Below, piece by piece: positions 25,935-34,878 of a stretch of 64,000 bases of DNA (the stretch's first letter is position 1; each line of letters starts with the position of its first letter). The translations under genes and the position numbers were made by a program. The notes below the pieces were generated by a model. The model saw only the letters and a list, made by a program, of their open reading frames with translations. It was not told where the DNA came from and ran no database searches. This DNA comes from JAJRTA01 sp965603125 (GTDB lineage: Bacteria > Zixibacteria > MSB-5A5 > GN15 > FEB-12): contig CBFDBU010000008.1 of assembly GCA_965603125.1 (NCBI GenBank), positions 1 to 64,000 of the forward strand. The letters run 5' to 3'.

Positions 25935-27104
25935 TCACTCCACAACCATGTACTCCGCACGGCGCAGGGCATTGAAGCCGGAACCGGAGACGGCGCAATA
26001 GGCGCCGGTAGCCATGAAGGCCATGCGGTCGCCGACCTGGTGCTCGGGGATCATCAATCCGTCGTACATGACGTCGAACGAATCACAGGTGGGCCCCGCC
26101 AGTACCGACAGGCGTCCGGGCCCCTCTTTGGCGGTGACCACCGGGTACTGACAGTGATCATACACGATTCCCGAGAACGTGGAATACAGGCCGTCGTCGA
26201 GATAGTACCAGATTTTACCGTCACGCAGTGCCTTGCCCACGACGGTACAGATCAGCGTCACGCTGGTGGCGGCGATGAATCGTCCCGGCTCGCTGACGAC
26301 CCTGATGCCGGGCCTGATGTTCCTGTCGAGGGCTCGCGCGATAGGAGCGCAGAATCCATCGATGGCGGGAACGGGTTCGGTATACTCAACCGGAAAGCCG
26401 CCGCCGATGTCAAGCATTCGTACGTTCAAACCCACCGTTTCCAGAGCATGGATTAGTTCATGTGAGGTCTGAATTGCCTTCACATAGTTCTCCGGATAAA
26501 TACATTGCGATCCGACGTGAAAGCAGAGGCCGTAGAACTCGTGCCCGGCCTGCTCGATCTGGCGTGCTAACGGAAGCACCTCGCCGGCCGTGCAGCCGAA
26601 CTTGTACTGAAGATTCACGACGGCGGGCAGGATGGTTCCGATCCGGAAGCGAACCAATATCTTCAGCCTCCTGTCCCGGTAGCGGGCGAGCTTCCTCACT
26701 TCCTCCTGGTTGTCGACGACGAACACCTCGACCCCTCTTGCCACCGCCCGGTCAAACTCGTGTGTAGACTTTATCGGGTGCGAATGGATAAGCTCGGCCG
26801 GATTGATACCGGTTTTCAGAACGGTGTCGATCTCGCCCGCGGAGCAGACATCGAAGTTGCCACCCTGCCGGACGACCTCGTCAATCAGCAGTGGGTGGTT
26901 GTTGGGTTTCACGGCATAGTGTATGTGCACACGCGGGAGAGCCGCCTTGAGTGACCGGTAGTTGCTGCCGATTTCACTTCGGCTGAGAAGCATGACCGGG
27001 GTCCTAAGGCTCGGATCCGACAGCAACTGCCGCAAGAGTCCGGTGTCGTCCAGGTGTGAGAGTTGCCGCCTTTCCATCACCGACAAGCTCATGGAGTGTG
27101 TCAT
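25935..27104 (-). CDS. Ornithine-type decarboxylase (fold III PLP enzyme)
   Basis: Start ATG 27102-27104 with GAGGAG eight bases upstream; 389 residues. Alanine-racemase-fold barrel with PLP Lys66 in IHYAVKPNNH, the HVGSQ motif, GGGFP phosphate loop, SEPGRF, and the active-site Cys segment GPTCDSFD followed by GAYCAVSGSGFN. It makes putrescine from ornithine; lysine as a substrate (cadaverine) cannot be excluded, because bacterial members of this group vary. Its ribosome binding site overlaps the speD stop, and speE follows, so the three act in one pathway. Confidence 0.92.
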   Translation of the reverse strand: MTHSMSLSVMERRQLSHLDDTGLLRQLLSDPSLRTPVMLLSRSEIGSNYRSLKAALPRVHIHYAVKPNNHPLLIDEVVRQGGNFDVCSAGEIDTVLKTGINPAELIHSHPIKSTHEFDRAVARGVEVFVVDNQEEVRKLARYRDRRLKILVRFRIGTILPAVVNLQYKFGCTAGEVLPLARQIEQAGHEFYGLCFHVGSQCIYPENYVKAIQTSHELIHALETVGLNVRMLDIGGGFPVEYTEPVPAIDGFCAPIARALDRNIRPGIRVVSEPGRFIAATSVTLICTVVGKALRDGKIWYYLDDGLYSTFSGIVYDHCQYPVVTAKEGPGRLSVLAGPTCDSFDVMYDGLMIPEHQVGDRMAFMATGAYCAVSGSGFNALRRAEYMVVE

Positions 27105-27117
27105 GATTGTGCTCTCC

Positions 27118-27534
27118 TCAACCGGCAGGGACTTCGACCGCACCGGACGGAGGTGCCGGCTTATGGTCAATGACCTCGTCCTCCGGCGACGGCAGTCCGC
27201 GCTGTATTTCCCGAAGCTGCATCGAGGCTGCTTCGAGAGCCTCTTCGAGATACTCGCCGGCCTTGCAGGGATCCACGCTCTCGCCGCAAGTGAAGATATC
27301 GGCCGCGGCATAGCCGTATTCCGGCCAGGTGTGCAGCGAAATGTGTGATTCGGCAATAACCACCACCCCTGACACACCGTGGGGGTTATAACGATGAATG
27401 ACCGTCTGCACGATTGTGGCGCCGGATCTTCGAACGGACTCGTTAAGCAACCGTTCCAGGAGCGGTGCGTCATCGAGCGTGGTCCGATTGCAGCCGGAAA
27501 GCTCCATGATCAGGTGGCGTCCAAGAATCTTCAT
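27118..27534 (-). CDS. speD: S-adenosylmethionine decarboxylase proenzyme (class 1b)
   Basis: 138 residues, start preceded by AAAGGAGGT. The self-cleavage site Glu62-Ser63 (AESHIS) creates the pyruvoyl cofactor; catalytic His68 and Cys83 fall at the same numbers as in well-studied bacterial SpeD (SLHTWPEYGYAAADIFTCG). It supplies decarboxylated SAM for SpeE. It carries a short Pro-rich C-terminal tail (HKPAPPSGAVEVPAG). The stop lies within the Shine-Dalgarno of the decarboxylase gene. Confidence 0.97.
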   Translation of the reverse strand: MKILGRHLIMELSGCNRTTLDDAPLLERLLNESVRRSGATIVQTVIHRYNPHGVSGVVVIAESHISLHTWPEYGYAAADIFTCGESVDPCKAGEYLEEALEAASMQLREIQRGLPSPEDEVIDHKPAPPSGAVEVPAG

Positions 27535-27566
27535 CCTTATACCTCCTTTGCCGGGTTAAGGGTCGC

Positions 27567-28109
27567 TCACATCTGCGGCGGCGTGGTTATCCACAACAGC
27601 GACACGTCGCGTCCGCCTTCATTCCCTATCTGATGCGGCCTGTTCGATTCAAAATAGAAACAGTGTTTGCCGGGTACTTTGAGGCTCTTCTTGCCGATCC
27701 TGAGCGTCGCCGTCCCCTGCAGAACATAACCGAACTGCTCACCCGGGTGCGGGTCGCGTTCCTCGAGACTCTCCCCCGGTTTCAAGCGGAGCATGATGGG
27801 GTCCATCAGGTTGTTTGTCGATCCCGGCACGAGCAACTCGAATCGATGAATGCCGCTGCCTTCCACGGCCACCCGTTCGGACGGCCGGTAGACTGCACGC
27901 TCTTCGTTGGAATCGGAAAAGAAATCCGAAAGACTGACACTCAGCGCTTCCAGAATATCGGCCAGTGAGTCTATCTGAATCGAGGTCTGGTCGTTCTCAA
28001 GCTGCGAGATAAAACCCTTGCTCAGTCCCGCGCGGTTGGCCAGTTCTTCCTGGGTCAGGTCCGACGACAGTCTGAGGGCCTTGATCTTTTCGCCGATTTT
28101 CAGTGTCAT
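27567..28109 (-). CDS. XRE-cupin transcriptional regulator (PuuR-like)
   Basis: 180 residues: N-terminal Xre helix-turn-helix (IKALRLSSDLTQEELANRAGLSKGFISQLENDQTS, residues 8-43) and a C-terminal cupin (RLKPGESLEERDPHPGEQFGYVLQGTATLRIG...FYFESNRPHQIGN). The same fusion, exemplified by PuuR, senses small metabolites including putrescine. As the first gene of the polyamine operon it probably represses its own transcript when polyamines are abundant (inference). Confidence 0.93.
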   Translation of the reverse strand: MTLKIGEKIKALRLSSDLTQEELANRAGLSKGFISQLENDQTSIQIDSLADILEALSVSLSDFFSDSNEERAVYRPSERVAVEGSGIHRFELLVPGSTNNLMDPIMLRLKPGESLEERDPHPGEQFGYVLQGTATLRIGKKSLKVPGKHCFYFESNRPHQIGNEGGRDVSLLWITTPPQM

Positions 28110-28135
28110 GGTATTCCCGGCCGGTATCCGTGTTT

Positions 28136-28199
28136 AGTATACAAGACCAAATTGTTTAATAAAGGCGACACAAAATATATGACAGGCACGGCTTGTCAA
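28136..28199 (-). promoter_or_regulatory. Candidate promoter region of the polyamine operon
   Basis: On the minus strand TTGACA (28194-28199), 16-base spacer and TATTTT (28172-28177). A second -10-like TATACT lies nearer the gene (28136-28141). The stretch is AT-rich and directly precedes the regulator gene. Confidence 0.4.
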
Positions 28200-28285
28200 G
28201 CCCGTTTTTCAGAGTTCAGCAGTTATTTTGAGTCTGTCTGTTTCGATTCCACGCGGCGCCTGCTGTATGGCAGCAACTGACGACC

Positions 28286-28354
28286 GGGTGGCACCCTCAA
28301 ACTTGTTTGGGGGTGTTATGCGACCAGGTCCAAACATGTTTAAACCTGCCACCC
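28286..28354. repeat. CAAACTTGTTTGG nested palindrome, copy 2
   Basis: CAAACTTGTTTGG (28298-28310) pairs with CCAAACATGTTTA (28330-28342), enclosed by an outer pair GGGTGGCA/TGCCACCC. It matches the element at 22629-22690, including the following AACCTGCCACCC. Confidence 0.7.
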
Positions 28355-28359
28355 ATCAC

Positions 28360-28735
28360 ATTCGCGGGTGGGAACAAACGCAGCGGCGTCGGCATGACAG
28401 CGGCAGGCGCAGATGCTGCGAATAGACGTCTGAGCAAGGTTAGGGAGCGTCCGCCGTCCGCAGGACCTGCGGCCGGATAACTCATTGGTAGCAAGGCGCA
28501 TCGCCGAATGCGGCAGGCTCAATGGCCTCCGAAGCAGCGCAGGGGCTGCGTACTGCCTCATTCGAGCCTGGATGCGCGGCGTCGGCTGCGCGGCTCTATC
28601 TTGTTGCGGCGTCAGTTCTTAACATCGATGGGCTGGTGTTGAATCCCCTTCGGCATGACAGTTGTAAGAGTATAACCTGAAGTTAGTTACTCTTGATTGT
28701 ATGGCGGTGAAGGGTTTCTAAGAAAAGTGGGGATC
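28360..28735. other. Gene-free region upstream of an orphan terminator
   Basis: About 380 bases with no coding signal on either strand, several short G/C-rich palindromic stretches and complementary segments (CCCTTC near 28645, GAAGGG near 28710). It could hold a small RNA ending at the terminator at 28736, but no known RNA family was recognised. Confidence 0.3.
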
Positions 28736-28773
28736 AAAGGAGTTCCTGTGTGAGGTGGGAACTCCTTTTTTTT
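28736..28773 (+). terminator. Strong intrinsic terminator without an upstream gene
   Basis: An 11-bp perfect stem AAAGGAGTTCC/GGAACTCCTTT with an 11-base loop (28736-28768) followed by five more T residues. No plus-strand gene precedes it for several kilobases. Confidence 0.85.
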
Positions 28774-29010
28774 GTTGTGGGTGGGGGGTGGGCTCCTGGG
28801 AAGGTGGGCGGCCGAGCCAATACGTGCTGCGATGCCGTACGAAACCATTCTGGATCTGCTCAGTAAGAACGGAGGCTCACGCGCATGGGGTGCGCGGCGG
28901 ATTGCCTTTTCCGCTTGATGTCGAGTCCCGTATGGACTATCTTGAGTTCGAGATCGTCAAAACAGATGTACACTGGATTGGGTCAACCTATGATGTGGGG
29001 GAAAAGGACT

Positions 29011-30063
29011 ATGTGTAAGGTCATCGCTGCAATCATCATAGTGCTCCTTATGGGGAGTCAGGAATTGTCGGCAAGACAGCCACGGATTCCGTACATGCAC
29101 GAGGTAGAAAACCCTGAACACTATGTCCAATTGGTTCATACTTACTGTCACGACCGATTGCTGGTTGATTGGAATATAGTTGGGACGGAGGTGGGAAGGG
29201 CGACCGACAGTGTGGTTCCTGTCGTTGTTGAACTGAGCGTTCCGAGAGAGTACTCACCACTTGGGATTAAGTACACGTCCCAAGTGGTTTTTAAGTTCCG
29301 CCACGATTCACTACTTGAATATGCCAGCACCTGGATCGATTGCGGAGACTATAGATCGATCTTCGAATACGCTGAGAGCCGAGAGGCGGTTAGATTGTTC
29401 GTTGACGCAACGGCCGTGACAACGGGAATTTACGCTCTCCGAGGTAAAAGCCGGACATTCTACTACGATTCCAACACTGGTGACACACTTCAATTCGAAT
29501 ACTACTATAGCAAGGACAGTACTATACATGATTACATTCGCCGATTTACTCTTCTGAACCCGAAGTTACTTGAGAAGCTTGAAGTGTTCTTTGGCGAGTG
29601 GGTGCCAGCTCAACTGTCAGAATTCAGGAACAACGTAGGGATTGGCTTCGCCCGATTGACCAGGAACCATTTCTTTGTCAACTCCGTGGCGGGAGGCAAT
29701 GAGAGCGTGGCCAGTTTTTCAGCGGCGCATTCGATGCGGTTCGTCACTGGTTTCAGACTGCCGAACAACATGGACTGGTCCACGTTCTCACTTCATGCTG
29801 AAGCGCTCGGTTGCATTCAGGAGTGGCTCCGACGGGAATCTTCGACGGTCTGTTGCATCGGAGAATCAGTTGATAGGGGCCACACGCTTATGAAGTACCA
29901 ATGTAATTCTTCGCCCAGAAGGCTCTATGTCAAGATGACGTGTGATGACGGCCAAGTACTAGTAGCCTCTGCCGTTGTGGGACGTAAACCTGGCATCGAT
30001 CCGATGATTCAGATACATGATAGCCTGACGTTCGATACACTGGGTATTGAGTGGCCGTTTTGA
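29011..30063 (+). CDS. Secreted protein of unknown function
   Basis: Start ATG 29011 with AAAAGG six bases upstream; 350 residues. A signal peptide (MCKVIAAIIIVLLMGSQELSA) predicts export. The mature part is mixed alpha/beta with many aromatic residues (VFKFRHDSLLEYASTWIDCGDYRSIF) and a few Cys (RRESSTVCCIGES, KYQCNSSP, KMTCDDG) that could form disulfides. No domain was recognised. It lacks a dockerin or sorting domain and is flanked by long gene-free spacers. Confidence 0.6.
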   Translation: MCKVIAAIIIVLLMGSQELSARQPRIPYMHEVENPEHYVQLVHTYCHDRLLVDWNIVGTEVGRATDSVVPVVVELSVPREYSPLGIKYTSQVVFKFRHDSLLEYASTWIDCGDYRSIFEYAESREAVRLFVDATAVTTGIYALRGKSRTFYYDSNTGDTLQFEYYYSKDSTIHDYIRRFTLLNPKLLEKLEVFFGEWVPAQLSEFRNNVGIGFARLTRNHFFVNSVAGGNESVASFSAAHSMRFVTGFRLPNNMDWSTFSLHAEALGCIQEWLRRESSTVCCIGESVDRGHTLMKYQCNSSPRRLYVKMTCDDGQVLVASAVVGRKPGIDPMIQIHDSLTFDTLGIEWPF

Positions 30064-30220
30064 GTTGCTGGCCTCCACCATCCCTAATAATCGCCACCAT
30101 GTGTATGCCCACGCCATTCCCGGTTATCTCGAATAATGGCGATTCAGCATAAACAACTGCAATCCGACAGTCAAGCGTTTCCGGGCTTTCTCTTGACATT
30201 GCCGGGAAAAAGACGACATT

Positions 30221-31582
30221 TTGACCGTGAGTAGTCTGCAATCAAGAAGCGCCCGACGCCATCCCGGTTTCAGGCAGCAGCCGGACTTCCGCGCGCTGTC
30301 CAACCGAATTCTGGAACACGCCGGCACCGGTATCCCCCGCGCCCAGTTCCTCAAAGAAGCGTCGCAGATACTGATCGAATTCACCGGCTGCGATGTCGTC
30401 AGACTCGTGCTACAGGATCGCGGGCGGCGTTACTGCTGTGAACTCACATGCGGCACGAGCCAGCCCTTCCGATTCGAGGTAACACCCAACCCTCCCGACG
30501 AAAGCGCCGAGATTACCTGGAGTGCGGGCAAGAACGAAGCCTTAGAGCAACTATGCCGCGATATAATGCACAAGCGCATTGATCCGTCTGCGCCGTGGTT
30601 TACCGATAACGGCAGCCTGTTCACGAGTGACGTGGATTCACTCCCGATTGACGGCTTGCGTGAACCGTGTCCGGAATGGGGGCCGGGCATCCATGTCGAC
30701 GAGGACTGCCGTTCTTTCGCCCTGATTCCGATTGAAGCCGGCCCGGAACGAATCGGCCTGTTGCAGTTGCAGTCCGCCAAGAAGGCTCTCTCGTATGAGC
30801 GGGAGATCGAACCCTGCGAACGTCTGGCTCAGACTCTTGGTATCGCCCTGGTTCACCGGCGCCTGCAGGTGGAGTTGCGACATGCCGATCGCCTGGCCAC
30901 CATTGGCCTGCTCGGAGCCGGGCTGGCGCACGATTTGAACGAATCCCTGGCCAACATTCTCGGCTTCGCTCAACTGGCAGCCAAGGACCCGGCTCTGACC
31001 GTCCAGACCAGGCAGGACATAGAGAAAATCGTCTCCACGACTCTGCACGCCCGCCAGGTGACAACGAGACTCCTGGTGTTCGCCAGGGAAACGCCCACAG
31101 AGAAGACGCGAGTGAACCTCAGCAGCCTGGTGGAAGACGGACTTCACTTTCTGCAGTCAAGGTGCGCCAAAGCAGGGATCGAACTGGTGCGCAACCTGCC
31201 GAAGGGATTGCCTGAAATCACGGCTGACCGCACGCAAATGCTTCAGGTGCTGATCAACCTTGTTGTCAACTCGGTACAGGCGATGCCCCATGGCGGACGC
31301 CTGACAATTACCACTGCCTCTGACGACGCTCACGTGCTGTTGTCCGTTGAGGACACCGGTACCGGCATGAGCGAGGAAGTAATGAAGGACATCTTCAACC
31401 CGCTTTTCACTACCAAGGATGTCGACCAGGGCACCGGTCTTGGTCTGCCCGTGGTGCACGGCATCGTCACCTCCCATGGCGGAACGGTAGCGGTCGAGAG
31501 CACTGTTGACCGGGGAACGAAGTTTGTGATCCGGCTGCCGATGGATACACCTCAAAACAACAGCGGGGGTCAGGATGGCTGA
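30221..31582 (+). CDS. NtrB-like sensor histidine kinase with GAF-type input domain
   Basis: 453 residues; start at TTG 30221 or GTG 30227. No membrane segment, so it senses a cytoplasmic signal. Residues about 25-215 form a GAF-like domain. HisKA holds His237 in LLGAGLAHDLNES. HATPase_c carries the N-box INLVVNSVQAMPHGG, G1 VEDTGTGM, F-box FNPLFTTK and G2 GTGLGLPVVHGIV. It overlaps the NtrC-type response regulator by eight bases, so the pair is translated together. It presumably phosphorylates that regulator; the signal is unknown. Confidence 0.92.
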   Translation: MTVSSLQSRSARRHPGFRQQPDFRALSNRILEHAGTGIPRAQFLKEASQILIEFTGCDVVRLVLQDRGRRYCCELTCGTSQPFRFEVTPNPPDESAEITWSAGKNEALEQLCRDIMHKRIDPSAPWFTDNGSLFTSDVDSLPIDGLREPCPEWGPGIHVDEDCRSFALIPIEAGPERIGLLQLQSAKKALSYEREIEPCERLAQTLGIALVHRRLQVELRHADRLATIGLLGAGLAHDLNESLANILGFAQLAAKDPALTVQTRQDIEKIVSTTLHARQVTTRLLVFARETPTEKTRVNLSSLVEDGLHFLQSRCAKAGIELVRNLPKGLPEITADRTQMLQVLINLVVNSVQAMPHGGRLTITTASDDAHVLLSVEDTGTGMSEEVMKDIFNPLFTTKDVDQGTGLGLPVVHGIVTSHGGTVAVESTVDRGTKFVIRLPMDTPQNNSGGQDG

Positions 31583-32921
31583 ATCGGGGAAAGAGCGCCG
31601 CATTCTCGTGGTTGATGACGCTCCGGAAACGCTGGAGGTGCTTGAGAGAAACCTGGCTTCAAGAGGTTACCAGGTGCATACGGCGTCAGGTGTGGACGAG
31701 GCCCTCCGGGTTCTCGAAGCGCAAGCGATTGACCTGGTCATCACGGACTACAAGATGCCGCGGGTCAGCGGTCTGGACCTGGTCAGGCACGTCCGCGAGA
31801 ATCTCACCGACACCGAGGTCATAATGATCACCGGCTATGCGTCAATCGGGGGAGCGGTTGAGGCCGTCAAGTACGGGGCCGAGGATTACCTGGCCAAACC
31901 TTTCACCGATGAGGAGCTTTCCGACGCGGTGGAACACGCCCTGGACAGACTCCGCACCCGGCGCGCGGCCCGGTCCCGCTCAGATAAGGAGGTTTCCGAG
32001 TCGTACGGCATCCTCGGTGAGTCAGAGGCGATACGCAAGGTGTATCGAGCCATCGGCAAGGCTGCCGCGACTTCCGCGACAACTCTCATAACGGGGGAAA
32101 GCGGAACCGGCAAGGAACTCGTCGCGCGGGCTATTCACTACAGTAGTCCGCGAGCGTCGGCACCCTTTGTTCCCGTCAACTGCGGCGGCATCCCCGAGGG
32201 CCTGCTGGAAAGCGAGTTGTTCGGGCATGTCAAGGGAGCCTTTACGGGAGCGACCGAGACCCGCGCCGGCTTCTTTCAAACCGCCGACGGCGGCACGATC
32301 TTCCTCGACGAGATCAGCGAAACTAGTCTGGCCATGCAGGTCAAACTGCTACGCGTCCTGCAGGACAAGGAAGTCTGCATGGTCGGGGACGTTCGCTCCC
32401 GAAAGGCCGACGTGCGCATTGTGGCCGCAACCAACAAGGACCTGCACAGCCTTGTCGAGAAAGAACTCTTCCGTGAGGATCTCTTCTTCCGCCTCAGCGT
32501 CATTACCATCTCCGTTCCCCCCCTGGCCGAGAGAGAAGACGATATCCTGATCCTGGCCCGTTATTTCGCCGGCAAATTCGCCCAGGAGTCGGGCAAACAG
32601 GCGGTACGCTTCTCTGACACTGCTGTCCGGGTGCTGAAAGACTATGACTGGCCGGGGAATGTCCGGGAACTGGAGAACGTTATCCAGCGACTGACGGTTA
32701 TGGCTGATGGCGACCTCATTGACGCACCCGACCTGCCATCCCTGATGCGGTTTTCAGCGCCGCGTCGAACCCGACTTCACCGCACTCTTGCGGAGGTGGA
32801 AAGGGAGCATATTCGCAATGTCCTGACCGGTGTGAACGGCAACAAAACACGCGCCGCCGAGATACTTGGTATCGATCGCAAGACTCTCAGGGAAAAGCTG
32901 AAAGATAACAAGAACTCCTGA
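31575..32921 (+). CDS. NtrC-family sigma-54-dependent response regulator
   Basis: 448 residues in three domains. Receiver (1-125) with acceptor Asp58 (LVITDYKMP) and Lys near KPFTDEE. AAA+ activator (about 145-375): Walker A GESGTGKE (174-181), sigma-54 contact GAFTGA (221-226), Walker B GGTIFLDEI. C-terminal Fis-type helix-turn-helix (NKTRAAEILGIDRKTLREKLK). It should remodel sigma-54 RNA polymerase at -24/-12 promoters. Two perfect such promoters lie at 33131 and 35071 just downstream, so the likely targets are glutamate dehydrogenase and the glutamate-synthase-like operon. Confidence 0.96.
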   Translation: MAESGKERRILVVDDAPETLEVLERNLASRGYQVHTASGVDEALRVLEAQAIDLVITDYKMPRVSGLDLVRHVRENLTDTEVIMITGYASIGGAVEAVKYGAEDYLAKPFTDEELSDAVEHALDRLRTRRAARSRSDKEVSESYGILGESEAIRKVYRAIGKAAATSATTLITGESGTGKELVARAIHYSSPRASAPFVPVNCGGIPEGLLESELFGHVKGAFTGATETRAGFFQTADGGTIFLDEISETSLAMQVKLLRVLQDKEVCMVGDVRSRKADVRIVAATNKDLHSLVEKELFREDLFFRLSVITISVPPLAEREDDILILARYFAGKFAQESGKQAVRFSDTAVRVLKDYDWPGNVRELENVIQRLTVMADGDLIDAPDLPSLMRFSAPRRTRLHRTLAEVEREHIRNVLTGVNGNKTRAAEILGIDRKTLREKLKDNKNS

Positions 32922-33130
32922 GTTTTCTTGGTAACTCCGGGGAATTACTCCCCGGTGGTACAGTTTTCCCCGCCCCATACCCTATCGTCAGAGGCGTAGC
33001 GCGGCAGGCTTTCTCTCTGTTTGCCATTGTACTTACACATTGACCTGTCAAGGTAACTCATTGCCGGACAGAGCGGTATGGTGCCATGAGCGTCGGCACG
33101 CGGGACGCTTCGCATCGTAGTCGCACGCTG

Positions 33131-33146
33131 TGGCACACTCATTGCT
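33131..33146 (+). promoter_or_regulatory. Sigma-54 (-24/-12) promoter upstream of gdhA
   Basis: TGGCAC, five bases, TTGCT: a perfect match to the sigma-54 consensus including the invariant GG and GC spaced by ten bases. It lies 119 bases before the small Cys-rich ORF and 343 before gdhA. The identical element occurs at 35071. Confidence 0.9.
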
Positions 33147-33264
33147 AAAGGCCCGAATGCGGGTGTCAATGATAGCGGCCACCCGCGTGAGAGAAACCGA
33201 TAAGTTAGGAAAATAGATAGTGGAAACCGGGGAAACACAAGTTGCACTTATGGAGGGCCTCACT

Positions 33265-33408
33265 ATGTCATCAGCGAAGCTGCTTGTCGGGCTTTGTGCG
33301 ACCTGCAACAATGCTGAAGACTGTGTCTACCGGAAACGCCATCGAACAGACGCGATATACTGCGAGATATTTGACGGCTACGTCCCTCTCGCGGGCAATG
33401 GTCGTTGA
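33265..33408 (+). CDS. Short Cys-rich protein (truncated duplicate)
   Basis: Start ATG 33265 with GGAGGG seven bases upstream; 47 residues. It keeps the first half of its 95-residue paralogue at 35206 (GLCATCNNAEDCVYRKR ... CEIFDGY) and then stops after GNGR, losing the second CxxC repeat. The remaining C-x2-C-x5-C...C pattern could still bind one metal ion. It sits between the sigma-54 promoter and gdhA. It may be a decaying copy or a leader peptide. Confidence 0.65.
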   Translation: MSSAKLLVGLCATCNNAEDCVYRKRHRTDAIYCEIFDGYVPLAGNGR

Positions 33409-33488
33409 CCGTGTTGAGTTAACTGTAGAGAGAAGACAGCCCGCCGGCACTATCCCGACGTACCGGCGGCGGTCTCCAGGAGGTTCTG

Positions 33489-34787
33489 ATGAAAACGGGA
33501 GCGACTCCACCTCAGAGGGGAGTGCAGACCACAAAGACCAACCCTTATGAGAACGCGAAATGGCAGTTCAATAAGGCCGCTGATCACATTGGGCTCGACA
33601 GCGATATTCGTAAAATCCTATCGACGACCGAGAGCGAGATCACGATTCACTTCCCGGTCAAAATGGACAACGGCCGAGTGGAGATGTTTACGGGATACCG
33701 GATTCAGCACAACAGCGTCTTTGGACCCTACAAGGGCGGGCTACGCTACCATCCCACGGTCGATGTCGATGAAGTCCGTGCCCTGGCCACATGGATGACC
33801 TGGAAAGGGGCGATCACCGACATACCGTTCGGAGGAGCCAAAGGCGGAATTCAGATTGATCCTTTCAAGTACTCTAATGGCGAGATTGAACGGATCACTC
33901 GTCGTTTTGCATTCGCGCTCGGAAACAACATCGGACCGGAATATGACATCCCTGCTCCCGATGTAAATACCAACCCTCAGATAATGGCCTGGATATTGGA
34001 CACCTACCTTTCAACTACAGCCCCCCATGAGCGCCAACGCTGCAAGCACGTCGTCACCGGCAAGCCGATCGAATCAGGCGGGAGCCTTGGACGAGATAAG
34101 GCCACAGGTCAGGGCGTTGTCTTTACCATTGAAGAATGGGCCAAAGACAACAACTTCGATCTCAGCAAGGCAACATATATCGTTCAGGGATTTGGAAATG
34201 TCGGGTCCTGGGCTTCCCGCCTGTTGAAGCCCCACGGAGCGAAGCTGGTGGCCGTCGAGGATGTTACCGGGGCCATAGCTAACGAGGACGGCATAGACCC
34301 CAGTGATCTTGCCGCCTATGTGGCGAAGACGGGAGGCGCCGCCGGATACCGGGGTACCAATGCCATCAGCCATGAGACTTTCATGAAAACAATGGCGGAC
34401 ATCTTCATCCCGGCCGCTATGGAAAACCAGATAACCGCCGACACAGCTCCCTGGCTGAATGTCAAGCTTGTGGCCGAAGGCGCTAATGGACCTACTGACC
34501 CGGACGGCGATACGATTCTCAGAGAGAGACACATTGACGTCATACCGGATATCCTCTGCAACTCCGGCGGCGTCATCGTCAGTTACTTCGAATGGCTTCA
34601 GAACAAACGCAGTGAATTCCTGGAACTGGAGGAAATCGACCGTAAGCTGCACAAGAAAATCACCCGCGCCTATGAGAAAGTGCGCAATACCGCCTCAGAA
34701 TACGACGTCGATTGGCGCATCGCGGCGTGCATCGTAGCCCTGGTGCGTCTGGCAAAGGTCTACAAGGAACGTGGCATTTTCCCGTAG
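33489..34787 (+). CDS. gdhA: Glutamate dehydrogenase (Glu/Leu/Phe/Val family)
   Basis: 432 residues, start ATG 33489 with AGGAGG five bases upstream. Substrate domain: GYRIQHNSVFGPYKGGLRYHP (substrate lysine), WKGAITDIPFGGAKGGI (catalytic lysine nearby) and the active-site Asp in PAPDVNTNPQIMAWI. Rossmann domain: VQGFGNVGSWASRLL. It forms glutamate from 2-oxoglutarate and ammonium, or the reverse. NAD versus NADP preference is not assignable by eye. Its placement behind a sigma-54 promoter beside an NtrBC-like pair points to nitrogen-regulated expression. Confidence 0.95.
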   Translation: MKTGATPPQRGVQTTKTNPYENAKWQFNKAADHIGLDSDIRKILSTTESEITIHFPVKMDNGRVEMFTGYRIQHNSVFGPYKGGLRYHPTVDVDEVRALATWMTWKGAITDIPFGGAKGGIQIDPFKYSNGEIERITRRFAFALGNNIGPEYDIPAPDVNTNPQIMAWILDTYLSTTAPHERQRCKHVVTGKPIESGGSLGRDKATGQGVVFTIEEWAKDNNFDLSKATYIVQGFGNVGSWASRLLKPHGAKLVAVEDVTGAIANEDGIDPSDLAAYVAKTGGAAGYRGTNAISHETFMKTMADIFIPAAMENQITADTAPWLNVKLVAEGANGPTDPDGDTILRERHIDVIPDILCNSGGVIVSYFEWLQNKRSEFLELEEIDRKLHKKITRAYEKVRNTASEYDVDWRIAACIVALVRLAKVYKERGIFP

Positions 34788-34878
34788 TAAATCCTGTCAG
34801 TAACCGATGCCTCTTCTCATTTCAGTTATGACAGACCGGGCGACGAGACATCGTACTCGTCGTCCGGTTAACGCATGG

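Larger units (their letters stand above)
32937..33425 (+). repeat. Duplicated promoter/leader/ORF unit, copy 1
   Basis: Begins with hairpin CCGGGGA-ATTAC-TCCCCGG and GGTGGTACAG, includes the sigma-54 promoter and the start of the Cys-rich ORF, and ends soon after GGGCAAT. It is a direct repeat of 34879-35362, with highest identity in the promoter and the first 40 codons of the ORF. The two copies bracket gdhA. Confidence 0.9.

Noticed and set aside
30193..30221. TTGACA as a -35 box for the histidine kinase gene
   Set aside because: The hexamer 17 bases downstream (ACATTT) does not resemble a -10 box, and the start codon is too close.
33048..33311. Small minus-strand frame in the duplicated leader
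   Set aside because: It runs antisense across the sigma-54 promoter and the Cys-rich ORF, and is not preserved in the second copy.
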